Under the pieces are notes generated by a model. That model was not told the DNA's origin. It saw only the letters and a program-made list of their open reading frames with translations, and did not search any database. Below are positions 25,750-35,577 of a stretch of DNA of 64,000 bases, piece by piece. How positions within the stretch are numbered: the stretch's first letter is position 1; each line of letters opens with the position of its first letter. Made by a program: the position numbers and the translations under genes. This DNA is from Membranihabitans maritimus (GTDB taxonomy: Bacteria; Bacteroidota; Bacteroidia; Chitinophagales; Saprospiraceae): NCBI RefSeq assembly GCF_021729145.1, contig NZ_JAJSLW010000017.1:50835-114834 (forward strand), written 5' to 3'.

Positions 25750-28700
25750 ATGATTGACTTTTACTACTATCCATCTAATGTATTTTCAGAAGTTTACTCC
25801 CTGGTGAAAGGGAAAGTAAAACATGGCAACATATTATTAAGTGTCATTTGTTTGTTTGGTTGTTTTTCGGGTCATGTGACTGCTCAAACCACATTGAACG
25901 CTGATGGTAACTGGCACACGGTGAATTTTACCGGCGGTTATCAGGATTTCGCCGTGCCGAACACCTCCATCAAGTACATTCAATTTGAACTCAAAGGTGG
26001 GGATGGAGGCAATGCCCAGGTGAATTATGCGGTTATAAATTCGGATCTGGAAATAAATTATATACCTGTAGAAGTCCCAGGGGGAGAAGGTGCTAATGTG
26101 ACGTTTGATTTAGACATTGAGAATAAACCCATTTCATCTTCCGTGAATGTGGGAGAAGTCCTACGTTTCATTGTAGGTGGGAAAGGCACATTAGGGGAAT
26201 CCAATGCAGCTTTGGCTACCCTGGGATTTGAATTTGGTGGCGGTGGCGGCGGTACCGGGATACTTTTTAAGGATGATGGTCTTTCGAGTTATCAGGTAAT
26301 CGGAGCAGCTGGTGGCGGAGGCGGTGCAGCCGTTTCTGTAATTCCAGATGTTGCGGAAATAAGGAATAACGGATACGGTGGAAGTGATAAGACTTCCGGC
26401 GTAAACGGAGGTGGAACGAATGGCGGGAAAGGTGGTGAAAATGGATCCGGAGGGACTGTTTCAGGAGCTGGCGGAGCAGGAGGGGGAGCTCTCACTGCCG
26501 GAGGTGGCCTGTATTGTATAGATGGTTTTTCGATTGGTGAAGGAGGAGCCGGTATATCCACCGGTGGTTACGGGGGCTCTGTTGAAAATTGTAGTGTTTC
26601 TTTGTCTGCTTGGAGAAACGGTGGATATGGTTTTGGCGGTGGAGGAGCTGGATCCGGCGGTGGTGGCGGTGGTGGCGGCTATTCCGGAGGTGGTTCCGGA
26701 GCTAATGAACAACAAGGCGGTGGTGGCGGAAGTTATGTAGGTTCCGGGCTAGGTCAAAAAAACGAAAAACGTATAGCAGGTAGGAGTACATTAAATTCGC
26801 AGAATGGATACATCAAATACCGTATTGAAGTGAATCAACCTCCGGTTGCCCAATGTAAAAATAATACGATATACCTTGACGCCCACGGCAATGCTACCTT
26901 ATCAATAGATGATGTGGAGAATGGCAGTGCAGATAGTGATGGAAGTATTGTCGGGCGGGAGTTGAGTAAAACCACTTTTACCTGTGCGGATGTGGGGGAA
27001 AATACCATAACACTGACCGTGACTGATGACAATGGAGCTGAGGGACAATGTACAGCGACGGTAACGGTAGCAGATACTATAAAACCGAGTGTCGTATGCT
27101 CGGAGTATACACTCTATCTGGACTCGGAGGGCGAAGCTGTGCTGGAGTCATCGGATATTCACGGCGAGTCATCGGATGTGTGCGGTATAGCGTCAATGAG
27201 CGTGAGCAAGACCGATTTTACTTGTGCGGATGTGGGCGAAAATACCGTGACATTGACGGTGGAGGATAAAAGTGGCAATCAGTCCACTTGTACAGCGACG
27301 GTAACAGTAGTAGATACTATAAAACCGAATGTTACATGTACGGATTATACGCTCTATCTGAATGCTGCGGGTGAAGCCGTGTTGGCGGTGTCGGACATTG
27401 ATGGAGAGGTTTCAGAAAATTGTGGATTAACGTCAGCAATGATAGATAAGACCAACTTTACTTGTGCAGATGTGGGCGATAATATCGTGACATTGACGTT
27501 GGAAGATAAAAGTGGTAATCAGGGCAGTTGTGAGGCGACGGTAACGGTAGTAGATACTATAAAACCGAATGTCGTATGTACGGATTATATACTCTATCTG
27601 GACTCGGAGGGAAAAGCGTTACTGGAGCCTTCAGATATTGATGGTGGGTCTTTTGATGCATGTGGTATAGCATCAATGAGTGTGAGCAAGACCAATTTTA
27701 CTTGTACAGATGTAGGAGACCATACGGTAACACTGACCGTGACGGATAACAATGACAATAATTCAACCTGTACGGCTACGGTAACCGTAGTGGATAGTAT
27801 AAAACCGGATGCCATATGCACGGATTATACACTCTATTTGAACGAGACGGGTGAAGCCGTATTGGCAACGTCGGACATAGATGGGGGGTCTTCGGATGCG
27901 TGCGGAACAGTATCAATGAGCGTGAGTAAGTCCGATTTTACCTGTGAGGATGTGGGAGAAAATACCGTGACATTGACCGTATCGGACAACAACGACAATG
28001 AATCTACTTGTATAGCTACGGTAACCGTAGTGGATGAAACTTCGCCTGTAGCGAAGACGAAAGGAATATCGGTTATGCTGGACAAGCAGGGTAGGGCAGT
28101 GATCACGCCTGAAATGATCGATAACGGAAGTTATGACAATTGTTCAATTGATGTTTATTCACTTGATCGATATGAGTTTGATTGCCGGGACCTTGGAGAA
28201 AACCGGATTTGGTTTTCGGTAACCGACGAGAGTGGTAATATGGATTCGGCTCTGGTCAATGTGCAGGTCGAAAGGTATATTCCGGAATTCGAGAATCAGT
28301 ATGATGTGGGAGACGGTGATACATTACACGTAATAGATTGCCTGCCCTGGGATATATCGAGATACGACTTGAATTATGAAGAGATATCGGATTATGTGAA
28401 TGTGAGGACCCATATGTACCGGGAAGAATTGCCGGAAGACGCGTCGCAGGGTATGTGGGGATTGTGGAAGTATGAATATATAGTTGAGGATGGATGTAGC
28501 CGGACCTATACGTTTGATTTCTACCTGGCACTATACGACCTGAAACCACCGGTTTACCGGTATTTTCCAAGGGATACTACTATATCCTCCTTGTATGACC
28601 TACCCCCCGTGGATGAAGAAGTTGAAATTCTGGATGTGTGCCAGTATACTGTATGGGATACGGTAATGACCTTCCCCGTCACGGATGAAATGACGGGAGA

Positions 28701-29463
28701 TACGCTGTCCTTTGTCCGAAGGTGGATGGCAGAAGATGTGGTAGGTAATAAGTCTTACAAGGATCAAAATATCTTTATAAGTGGGCAGGATCAGATGGAT
28801 TTTTACAATACGATTTTACTGAGAGTGGCAAAAGAAGAAGATGCAGCTGAAGCGCTTTTTGCTTCAGCTGCCGGCACGGATAGTATAGAAGTAAAACTAT
28901 ATCGCATCAATACTTCTGGTATGGTAAGGAATGCAGTAGACTCCATGTTGTCTGGAAACTGGAACGGGAGCAATGGGAATGTTTATTTTACACCGGAATC
29001 CGGGGGAATGTACAGGTTGAAAGTTGAAATTCCGGAAGGATATGTAGCAGAACACCCGGACTCGTTGTTTCAATTCAATGGATGGAGCGATACTATGTTG
29101 GTCTCCGGCGATGCAATTCTGGATGTGGGGACGGTTTACCTCACCGAAAGTGATACGAACCATATTACACCGCTCATTTTCGGAAATAAATCAGGGGCAA
29201 AATGGGGGGCAGGAGACGATGGAGTTACTTATCGGCTTTATCCCAACCCCACTCAGGGCCGTATCACCCTCGAATCTTCCACGGGAGGCGTATTAAAATA
29301 CAGCGTAATAAACCGATTGGGCCAGGTGATCAGGACCGGTCGACTGGGGTCGGGGACTACATTGGACCTGGAAGGAAATCCTCCTGGAGTTTATTTTATC
29401 CGGTTGAATGCGGAAGAAGAATCTGGATCTAAAACTATGATAAAAATAGTGCTTACGAATTAG
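25750..29463 (+). CDS. T9SS cargo: glycine-rich domain, six HYR/Ig-like repeats, C-terminal sorting domain
   Basis: A 1237-residue secreted protein, probably a surface adhesin or matrix protein. A signal peptide ends near VTAQ (residue about 45); starts at the ATG (25750) or at a GTG just before the signal (VKGKVKHGNILL) are both possible. Residues about 45-355 form a glycine-rich domain (GGGGGGTGILF, GGYGFGGGGAGSGGGGGGG). Six tandem repeats of exactly 80 residues follow (about 358-837), each with a TLYLD…GEAVL strand, a DxCG turn and TFTCADVGENTVTLTV, resembling HYR/Ig-like domains. After about 300 residues of other Ig-like sequence comes a T9SS type A sorting domain (YRLYPNPTQGRI … GVYFIRLNAEE) from about 1158. 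A hairpin terminator lies just downstream. The gene is GC-richer than its neighbours in the repeat and glycine parts. Confidence 0.85.
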   Translation: MIDFYYYPSNVFSEVYSLVKGKVKHGNILLSVICLFGCFSGHVTAQTTLNADGNWHTVNFTGGYQDFAVPNTSIKYIQFELKGGDGGNAQVNYAVINSDLEINYIPVEVPGGEGANVTFDLDIENKPISSSVNVGEVLRFIVGGKGTLGESNAALATLGFEFGGGGGGTGILFKDDGLSSYQVIGAAGGGGGAAVSVIPDVAEIRNNGYGGSDKTSGVNGGGTNGGKGGENGSGGTVSGAGGAGGGALTAGGGLYCIDGFSIGEGGAGISTGGYGGSVENCSVSLSAWRNGGYGFGGGGAGSGGGGGGGGYSGGGSGANEQQGGGGGSYVGSGLGQKNEKRIAGRSTLNSQNGYIKYRIEVNQPPVAQCKNNTIYLDAHGNATLSIDDVENGSADSDGSIVGRELSKTTFTCADVGENTITLTVTDDNGAEGQCTATVTVADTIKPSVVCSEYTLYLDSEGEAVLESSDIHGESSDVCGIASMSVSKTDFTCADVGENTVTLTVEDKSGNQSTCTATVTVVDTIKPNVTCTDYTLYLNAAGEAVLAVSDIDGEVSENCGLTSAMIDKTNFTCADVGDNIVTLTLEDKSGNQGSCEATVTVVDTIKPNVVCTDYILYLDSEGKALLEPSDIDGGSFDACGIASMSVSKTNFTCTDVGDHTVTLTVTDNNDNNSTCTATVTVVDSIKPDAICTDYTLYLNETGEAVLATSDIDGGSSDACGTVSMSVSKSDFTCEDVGENTVTLTVSDNNDNESTCIATVTVVDETSPVAKTKGISVMLDKQGRAVITPEMIDNGSYDNCSIDVYSLDRYEFDCRDLGENRIWFSVTDESGNMDSALVNVQVERYIPEFENQYDVGDGDTLHVIDCLPWDISRYDLNYEEISDYVNVRTHMYREELPEDASQGMWGLWKYEYIVEDGCSRTYTFDFYLALYDLKPPVYRYFPRDTTISSLYDLPPVDEEVEILDVCQYTVWDTVMTFPVTDEMTGDTLSFVRRWMAEDVVGNKSYKDQNIFISGQDQMDFYNTILLRVAKEEDAAEALFASAAGTDSIEVKLYRINTSGMVRNAVDSMLSGNWNGSNGNVYFTPESGGMYRLKVEIPEGYVAEHPDSLFQFNGWSDTMLVSGDAILDVGTVYLTESDTNHITPLIFGNKSGAKWGAGDDGVTYRLYPNPTQGRITLESSTGGVLKYSVINRLGQVIRTGRLGSGTTLDLEGNPPGVYFIRLNAEEESGSKTMIKIVLTN
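26821..28260 (+). repeat. Six tandem 240-bp coding repeats
   Basis: Unit boundaries fall at 26821, 27061, 27301, 27541, 27781 and 28021, an exact 240-bp period. Units 2-5 begin with nearly the same DNA (GTAACGGTAGTAGATACTAT at 27541), and the first and last are more diverged. The exact period implies unequal crossing-over or duplication of whole 80-residue domains. Confidence 0.9.
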
Positions 29464-29524
29464 GAGGTATGAGTATAATAAAGACAGAGTCTTTTCTAAA
29501 ATTCTATGTTTACTTATTGAGTTC

Positions 29525-29555
29525 AAGGGAGTGGCGAAGGTCGGTTCCCTTTTTT
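29525..29555 (+). terminator. Terminator of the glycine-rich T9SS gene
   Basis: AAGGGA at 29525-29530 pairs with TCCCTT at 29546-29551, followed by a T run. The stem is short, so strength is moderate. Confidence 0.55.
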
Positions 29556-29561
29556 ATAAAA

Positions 29562-29590
29562 AAGCCGGCCTTTGGGAATAAGGCCGGCGA
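29562..29590 (-). terminator. GC-rich terminator of the choice-of-anchor gene
   Basis: GCCGGCCTT at 29564-29572 pairs perfectly with AAGGCCGGC at 29580-29588 around a 7-nt loop. Read on the minus strand the stem is followed by TTTTTTAT, a proper intrinsic terminator for the gene ending at 29646. Confidence 0.85.
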
Positions 29591-29645
29591 TGATTACGTA
29601 ATGGTAGATTCTACATTATTGTATCTATTTAATTCTTTTGAATCA

Positions 29646-32600
29646 TTAATTTTTAAGAACTTTTATAGTTTTTGAAGTTTTAATATCCTTTATAAAGTAA
29701 ATTCCATTTTGTAATCCACTAAAGTTAATCCTATTTGTAGATTCGGTGGTTTTTATGATTTTACCCAATACATCATATACATCATAATCAGATATCTTAT
29801 TAAGATTAAGTTGTTGATGGACCGGATTCGGCCAGGCAATAAGCCGTTTTTCTGCATTTGTTTGATTTAGCACAGGAGAACTAACGTCGAGCCCGTAGAC
29901 GGTTACAGAGCCACTGACTTCATTTGCCACTACAAAGTAGGGTTGACCGGTAGGACTGTCATCCGCATGGATCCATTTGATGTCTTCGGGAGCTAAATCT
30001 CCGGCTATATTAAGACTGTCTTCAAGCGGAACATCAAAATTTCTGTTATTTATGTAATCAACGAACTCAAAATTGCTTGGAGAATTAATTTTATATATTA
30101 CGATACCTCCCATTCTTTCGAGACCGACAAGAACGTATTTTTCTCCTTGGTATGCTCCAATGCAAATAGCTTCCGGTTCAGGGCCTTTATTGTCACTTCT
30201 GTTTTTCAGACTCTCGTTTTCCGTGTTATCGGAGTTAAAGTTCTCCGGAAAATATTCATATGTAATTTGTTCCAGATCTTCTCCACTGTCAAACACCTGG
30301 TTCCCGTAGGCATCAAATGCTGAAAAAGACCTGGCTCCATAGGAATATAAATATTCGTATTGTCCGTCTCCATCAATATCTCCCAAAGTAGTGGTTATAT
30401 TTAGGCGATCGGATAATAGCTCTGATTTACCCGCAAAACTCGTTGGGTCTGGTTGGATATCCTCAACTCTTTCTTCTTCACTAAAACCATCATAGTCACG
30501 GGCATCGCCTTCATTAGCAGTAAGTATATATGGGTTTCCGTTCCAATCCATTACTTTGATGGCATCCGGAAGATACATGCCAAGTACAGGAGTAGGTGCG
30601 ATATCTACAGATCCACTCCTGTCATCTGAATCTATTCCGTAATCCCTTTTAAATCCTATTGCTCCCAATTGACTGAGGTCTGAAACTCCTGCTCCATTTA
30701 GTCCAAAGTCATTATCATTGAGTACAAAATAAGTACTGTCGTTAATATAAGCTATTCCTTCGGGTTTGTCAGATGGGAAATAGCCAATATCAGGAAGATT
30801 AAGCATTTTTCTTTTGAAAACAGTATGAATTCCTGTACTCAATATTTGATCTGCAGTCATTTGTTCAAGCGTAAGTGTGTCTCCATCTATAATGGTAATG
30901 CTGTCAGAGACTGCCATTCCCAGAATATTGGTAGCTCCCCGGAGATCGATTTCATATACAAATTTTTTGCTACCCTGCATTCCTGGAATTCCACTATCCC
31001 TTTCCAATACCAGGAATTTACCATTGCCGGTATAAGAGGCATCACCGATTTTATCAACCCTGCTAACAGACAGTCCGTGGTTCCTGTTTTGCTCAAGTAA
31101 ATAGACGTATTCACTTACGGGAATTCCGGAATTAGCGTCCAGTCCAATCATGCGGATTACATCAGATCGGTCTTTAACGGATGCATCAGGATTGTATATG
31201 GGCGTTTGTATGAAAGCATATACAATATTATTATCATAGTCAAATGCCAATCCTTCGAAGCCCCGGTTTGCTCTTTTGTTATTATATGCCGCCGGCAGCG
31301 TTTCTTCACCAATATAGCCCATAGTGTCATTCCAGGATGCACGTACTGCTGTCCCCGTTGGAATAAACCTTTCGATAAGCTTCCCATTGGGCTGGAATTT
31401 GTAAATGGCAGGTCTGTTTTCATCACACAACCAAAAGTTACCATCATTATCAATAATGACTCCCTCCATATCTCCACCCAGGGGATCGTAATCCAATTGG
31501 TGGTAGTTTACACTGTCTATAGTATAGTCGATATTCACATAAACGCTATCATCAGTCTGAGTTACTGGAACTTCATCCCAGTTGTTGAAATTTCCTTTTC
31601 CGGTAATTGGGTGGATCCCCGTGGTATCGGTAAGGTATATCCTTTCAGTCAGGGAGATTTCATTTGTAACAGTATTGAGTTCTAATTTTACAATTTGCCC
31701 CTGATAATCAGGTAGTTTGAACGGACGGAGGTTTTGGGTAGTTCCGGCAATATCTTTATTAATGGGCGCGTCATTGGGACCTCTGTCGGGGACGGTGTAA
31801 AATATCATAGAAGTATCAGCGGAATGTTTCGAGTCATAAAACAAAGCTGAAAAGCCTCCCAATTGGATTTTGGTACTATCATATTTTGTATGACCCAGTG
31901 TTGGCCAGGCTTCTAACTCATTGAGTGCCCAACTTCCAGTTAGTTCTGCTGATCCCAAATAATGGTCTTTATAGCCCAAAGGAAGGATATCCACTACTAA
32001 TTGGTTAGGTATATTAATAACAGCAAAAGCATTATTTTCTTGAAGGGCCACATACGCCAGGGAGTCATTCCAAATGGATATATATTCCGGTTCCAAGTCT
32101 TGTGCTACTGTAGCATTTGGTCCAAAAATTCGAACACCCTTATTGATTAATTGCTGTTTTCTGTCATTAAATTCCTCGAAGGTTATATGATTGGCATGGG
32201 CATTTTCGACTCCTTCTGATAAGTCGATAATAGTTACACTCCCTACTGGGTCATTGTCATAGTCGTCGTTGGGTTCCCCTTCATTGGCTACTAATACTTT
32301 CAAACCATCATTTGAAAAAACAAGCATATCGGGTAAAGCTCCAGCAATTACATGATTAAGATACTGTCCTGCAGTGTCAAAGAAAACTACAGAACCAGGT
32401 TCTTGACGGGGATCTGCTTCAACAGCTACGGCTATCGTCCCGTTATGAACGTCAATACTATTGACTCCATTTCCATATTCGGAAAGGTCAATTTCCCAAA
32501 GTAATTCCAGGTTGGTTGGGTTTGAAAAATCAAGTGCAGTGATTGAGTTAGATTCTGCGTTTGAAAAAAATAGCCTCTGTGATCCCGGGTCATGACATAC

Positions 32601-32723
32601 GATTTCAGCAGCTCCTTCATCAAAGGATCCGGTTGAATATGTGCCAACCTGCATCCATGACTGACCAAAGGAAGATTGTACAGCAAAAATGAGAATGAAT
32701 GGTAGGAAGTAAATTTTTTTCAT
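29646..32723 (-). CDS. T9SS cargo: choice-of-anchor I propeller with an inserted phytase-like domain
   Basis: A 1025-residue secreted protein with signal peptide YFLPFILIFAVQSSFGQ. The N-terminal part (about 25-270; LLWEIDLSEYGNGVNSIDVH, VLVANEGEPNDDYDNDPVGS) and the part at about 690-945 (ILTANEGDARDYDGFSEEER, KGPEPEAICIGAYQGEKYVL, GRMGG-like strands) are the two halves of a choice-of-anchor I beta-propeller. Between them (about 285-680) lies a phytase-like/esterase-like domain (IQLGGFSALFYDSKHSADTS, YTVPDRGPNDAP, DPLGGDMEGVIIDNDGNFWL, GFEGLAFDYDNNIVYAFIQT). The C-terminus is a T9SS sorting domain (LIAWPNPVHQQLNLNKISDY … GIYFIKDIKTSKTIKVLKN). It probably acts on phosphoester or ester substrates at the cell surface; the exact substrate is unknown. 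It stands alone on the minus strand. Confidence 0.82.
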   Translation of the reverse strand: MKKIYFLPFILIFAVQSSFGQSWMQVGTYSTGSFDEGAAEIVCHDPGSQRLFFSNAESNSITALDFSNPTNLELLWEIDLSEYGNGVNSIDVHNGTIAVAVEADPRQEPGSVVFFDTAGQYLNHVIAGALPDMLVFSNDGLKVLVANEGEPNDDYDNDPVGSVTIIDLSEGVENAHANHITFEEFNDRKQQLINKGVRIFGPNATVAQDLEPEYISIWNDSLAYVALQENNAFAVINIPNQLVVDILPLGYKDHYLGSAELTGSWALNELEAWPTLGHTKYDSTKIQLGGFSALFYDSKHSADTSMIFYTVPDRGPNDAPINKDIAGTTQNLRPFKLPDYQGQIVKLELNTVTNEISLTERIYLTDTTGIHPITGKGNFNNWDEVPVTQTDDSVYVNIDYTIDSVNYHQLDYDPLGGDMEGVIIDNDGNFWLCDENRPAIYKFQPNGKLIERFIPTGTAVRASWNDTMGYIGEETLPAAYNNKRANRGFEGLAFDYDNNIVYAFIQTPIYNPDASVKDRSDVIRMIGLDANSGIPVSEYVYLLEQNRNHGLSVSRVDKIGDASYTGNGKFLVLERDSGIPGMQGSKKFVYEIDLRGATNILGMAVSDSITIIDGDTLTLEQMTADQILSTGIHTVFKRKMLNLPDIGYFPSDKPEGIAYINDSTYFVLNDNDFGLNGAGVSDLSQLGAIGFKRDYGIDSDDRSGSVDIAPTPVLGMYLPDAIKVMDWNGNPYILTANEGDARDYDGFSEEERVEDIQPDPTSFAGKSELLSDRLNITTTLGDIDGDGQYEYLYSYGARSFSAFDAYGNQVFDSGEDLEQITYEYFPENFNSDNTENESLKNRSDNKGPEPEAICIGAYQGEKYVLVGLERMGGIVIYKINSPSNFEFVDYINNRNFDVPLEDSLNIAGDLAPEDIKWIHADDSPTGQPYFVVANEVSGSVTVYGLDVSSPVLNQTNAEKRLIAWPNPVHQQLNLNKISDYDVYDVLGKIIKTTESTNRINFSGLQNGIYFIKDIKTSKTIKVLKN

Positions 32724-32950
32724 ATTCTTTTTTACAAATATGAAAATGGCAAATCGAAATGTATTGATAATAAAATTAAGTTATCGTAAATTTTTTGTTG
32801 CTTAGAGGTAAACTGGACGATGTCTTTTATTGACGCTGACAGGATTGGAGAAATTGTTATATTTTTGCTAGTCACCAACTAAGAGGTAATTCACATGTGT
32901 TTTTTATCTTATGAACTATTATTGAAGGATTACTTTTAAATTAGTCATTT

Positions 32951-35509
32951 ATGCATGTAAATTGTAAGTACGTATTTTTTATATTGATTTTTACAGGATT
33001 TTCTACAGCAGTGAGCGGACAGTTAAAGGTTCCATTCTCTACGGATTCTAATAGTTTAACAATTTACGATGGATCAGAATATGTACCTTTTTTTATTAAA
33101 GGCGTTAATTTGGGTGTGGCCGTACCCGGCACTTTCCCGGGAGAATTAGCGGCGACCCGTAAAGATTACGCTCGTTGGATACATCAGATAAAAGAAGCTG
33201 GCTTCAACTGCATACGGTTATATACCTTGCACTACCCCAGATTTTATGAAGTACTGGATTCTTTTAACCGTGAAAATCCGCAAAGTCCTTTACATTTTTT
33301 TCAGGGGATATGGTTGGAAGAAGAACTCGAAGGTTACGAGAATGACCTCTACTTTTTAACTTCAGCATTTAGGCATGAAATAGAAGATAATGTTAATTGT
33401 GTCTATGGAAATAATAATATAACCCAAAGACAAGGGAAAGCGTACGGTTTATATACAGCAGATGTTTCTCAATGGTGTTTGGGATATATTATAGGGCGGG
33501 AGATTTTTCCAGAAGAAGTGTTGGTTACAAATGAAGACAATTTGCAACTTTCAAGTTATTCAGGTAACCACTTTGCTATAGAAAACGCTTCTCCCTCTGA
33601 AGTGTGGGTTACTGAAATGCTTGATTTTTTAGTAGATTTTGAAAATAAAAATTATAATACACAACGTCCGGTCAGCGTGTCAAGTTGGCCGACATTGGAT
33701 CCAATAGAGCACCCGGAAGAAGAGAACCAATATGAGGATTTGGCTAGTATTGATCTATCAAAAGTCGAAATACTAAATGCGCCAGCCGGTATGTTTATTA
33801 GTTATCACGCTTATCCATATTATCCGGATTTTATTAGTTTACAGTCTTCGTACCAGGAATTCCATGATGACTATGGACCCAATAGCTATTTGGGGTATCT
33901 CTCGGAACTAAAGATGCACTATGCCGGACTTCCATTAGTTATTGCGGAATATGGAGTTCCTTCCAGTTGGGCGAATGCCCATTTCTCCACCTCGGGAATG
34001 AACCAGGGTGGATTCGATGAATATCACCAGGGACTGACGAATATCCGGTTGCTTGAATCCATTTATAAAGCATCCTGTGCAGGAGGAATTCAATTTGCCT
34101 GGATTGACGAATGGTTCAAGCGTACCTGGATTACCGATCCTGTTGATTATATCCCATCGAGTAGGATATTGTGGCATAATAAGGCGAGTGCTGAACAGAA
34201 TTATGGTTTGGTCTCTTTTGATCCTGTCAGTACCTTCGATACATTGGTTAATTATGAAAGTGGTTCGGATATTGAATATTTAAATGTAAGTGCCAATTTT
34301 GCATTTTTAGAGCTCGAACTTGGATTAAACGAACCAATGGATTTGCCTGGCGAAATATGGATAGCCTTGGATACGTATGATGAAACTGTTGGGGAGTCTA
34401 TACTTCCCAATGGAGAGGAAGTTACGAATAGGTCTGAGTTCGCACTTAAGGTTACTAATTATGATGCTACGCTATTTATTACACAAGCGTATGATCTGTT
34501 TGGTATTTGGCATAACGTGTCTGAAGAAGATCAGTTGTACCGTTCGGTTGCCACTGACGGTAAGCCATGGAATATAGTACGTTTGAGAAATAATTACTTT
34601 TATTCTGATGTTCAGTATGTAGGTGATCTTCAGACTAATGTAGATTTTCAGCCCGGATCATCCAAAGATGCTGTTACTATTTCAGATAAAAAAATTAGTA
34701 TACGGATTCCCTGGTCATATATTAATGTAGTAGCGCCGGACCAAATGCGGGTATTTCACGATAATAGAAATACTCCGGAAACAGAAAGTATTATTTCAGA
34801 TGGTATTGCATTTTCTGTTATTTACAGGGGAGAAGAATTTTTATCAGAGAACAGATATCGATGGTCTTCCTGGCATACGGTAGATCCCCAAAATATAAAA
34901 CAAAGGTTAAAAACCTCTTATCGGGTTGTGAAAGACCAATTAGTCCAATACAATACTTTACCTATTGCGGTACGGGATAGTTTTTTCCATACTGATCAGA
35001 ATTCGTCCTTTATGGTAGGTGTCGGAGAAAGTATATTAAATAATGATTTTGACCTTGATGGAAATGTACCCATGATTAGCATTTTAGCAAAACAGGCTGA
35101 AATGGGGAAGGTGAATCTACGAAATGATGGTAGTTTTTCTTATTCACCGGAACCTGGCTTTTTAGGAGTGGATTCTTTTCAGTATTACGTATATGATGGT
35201 AGGACTTTGTCAAAGCCTTCTACGGTAATTTTGCGAGGAGATATGATGAGTTCTGCCAATGCTTCCATTGCCAAAGAATTGGTGGATATGAATATATTCC
35301 CCAACCCTGTAGGGCAGAACTTATACCTGAAATCAGAAAAAGACATAGTGTCCGTAAAGATCTTTAGTGGGGAAGGGAAGTTTATCAATTCATTTCGTCC
35401 GCACGGAAGAGATGTTAGGATAGATCTCAGCGGATATCCACCTGGGAATTACGTTTTGCTGGCAGAAATTGATAAGCAAATGGTATCAAAGTTATTTTTC
35501 AAACAATAG
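32951..35509 (+). CDS. T9SS-secreted glycoside-hydrolase-like protein
   Basis: An 852-residue secreted protein. Signal peptide YVFFILIFTGFSTAVSGQ, then a clan-A-like TIM barrel (about 30-430; FIKGVNLGVAVPGTFPG, EAGFNCIRLYTLHYPRFYEV) with YIIGREIF (E184, acid/base position) and LPLVIAEYGVPSSWANAH (E333, nucleophile position), as in GH2/GH5-type enzymes. A beta-rich region follows, then a cadherin/Ig-like unit (about 675-760; ESILNNDFDLDGNVPMISIL, GSFSYSPEPGFLGVDSFQYY) and a T9SS sorting domain (NIFPNPVGQNLYLKS … YPPGNYVLLAEI). The family of the barrel is uncertain; the acid/base motif has Arg-Glu where most relatives have Asn-Glu, so activity needs testing. A TAnnTTTG box (TATTTTTG, 32860-32867) lies about 85 bp upstream. 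The aminotransferase gene follows after 68 bp. Confidence 0.75.
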   Translation: MHVNCKYVFFILIFTGFSTAVSGQLKVPFSTDSNSLTIYDGSEYVPFFIKGVNLGVAVPGTFPGELAATRKDYARWIHQIKEAGFNCIRLYTLHYPRFYEVLDSFNRENPQSPLHFFQGIWLEEELEGYENDLYFLTSAFRHEIEDNVNCVYGNNNITQRQGKAYGLYTADVSQWCLGYIIGREIFPEEVLVTNEDNLQLSSYSGNHFAIENASPSEVWVTEMLDFLVDFENKNYNTQRPVSVSSWPTLDPIEHPEEENQYEDLASIDLSKVEILNAPAGMFISYHAYPYYPDFISLQSSYQEFHDDYGPNSYLGYLSELKMHYAGLPLVIAEYGVPSSWANAHFSTSGMNQGGFDEYHQGLTNIRLLESIYKASCAGGIQFAWIDEWFKRTWITDPVDYIPSSRILWHNKASAEQNYGLVSFDPVSTFDTLVNYESGSDIEYLNVSANFAFLELELGLNEPMDLPGEIWIALDTYDETVGESILPNGEEVTNRSEFALKVTNYDATLFITQAYDLFGIWHNVSEEDQLYRSVATDGKPWNIVRLRNNYFYSDVQYVGDLQTNVDFQPGSSKDAVTISDKKISIRIPWSYINVVAPDQMRVFHDNRNTPETESIISDGIAFSVIYRGEEFLSENRYRWSSWHTVDPQNIKQRLKTSYRVVKDQLVQYNTLPIAVRDSFFHTDQNSSFMVGVGESILNNDFDLDGNVPMISILAKQAEMGKVNLRNDGSFSYSPEPGFLGVDSFQYYVYDGRTLSKPSTVILRGDMMSSANASIAKELVDMNIFPNPVGQNLYLKSEKDIVSVKIFSGEGKFINSFRPHGRDVRIDLSGYPPGNYVLLAEIDKQMVSKLFFKQ

Positions 35510-35577
35510 AAATTTTTTGGGGTTCAAGAGGATAGGGGCGTACTATTAACCCAAAAGTAAAATAAAAGCTAAGTCAA

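Noticed and set aside
26292..26715. Pro/Ser-rich frames opposite the glycine-rich domain
   Set aside because: Direct consequence of GGN codons read in antisense; no independent coding evidence.
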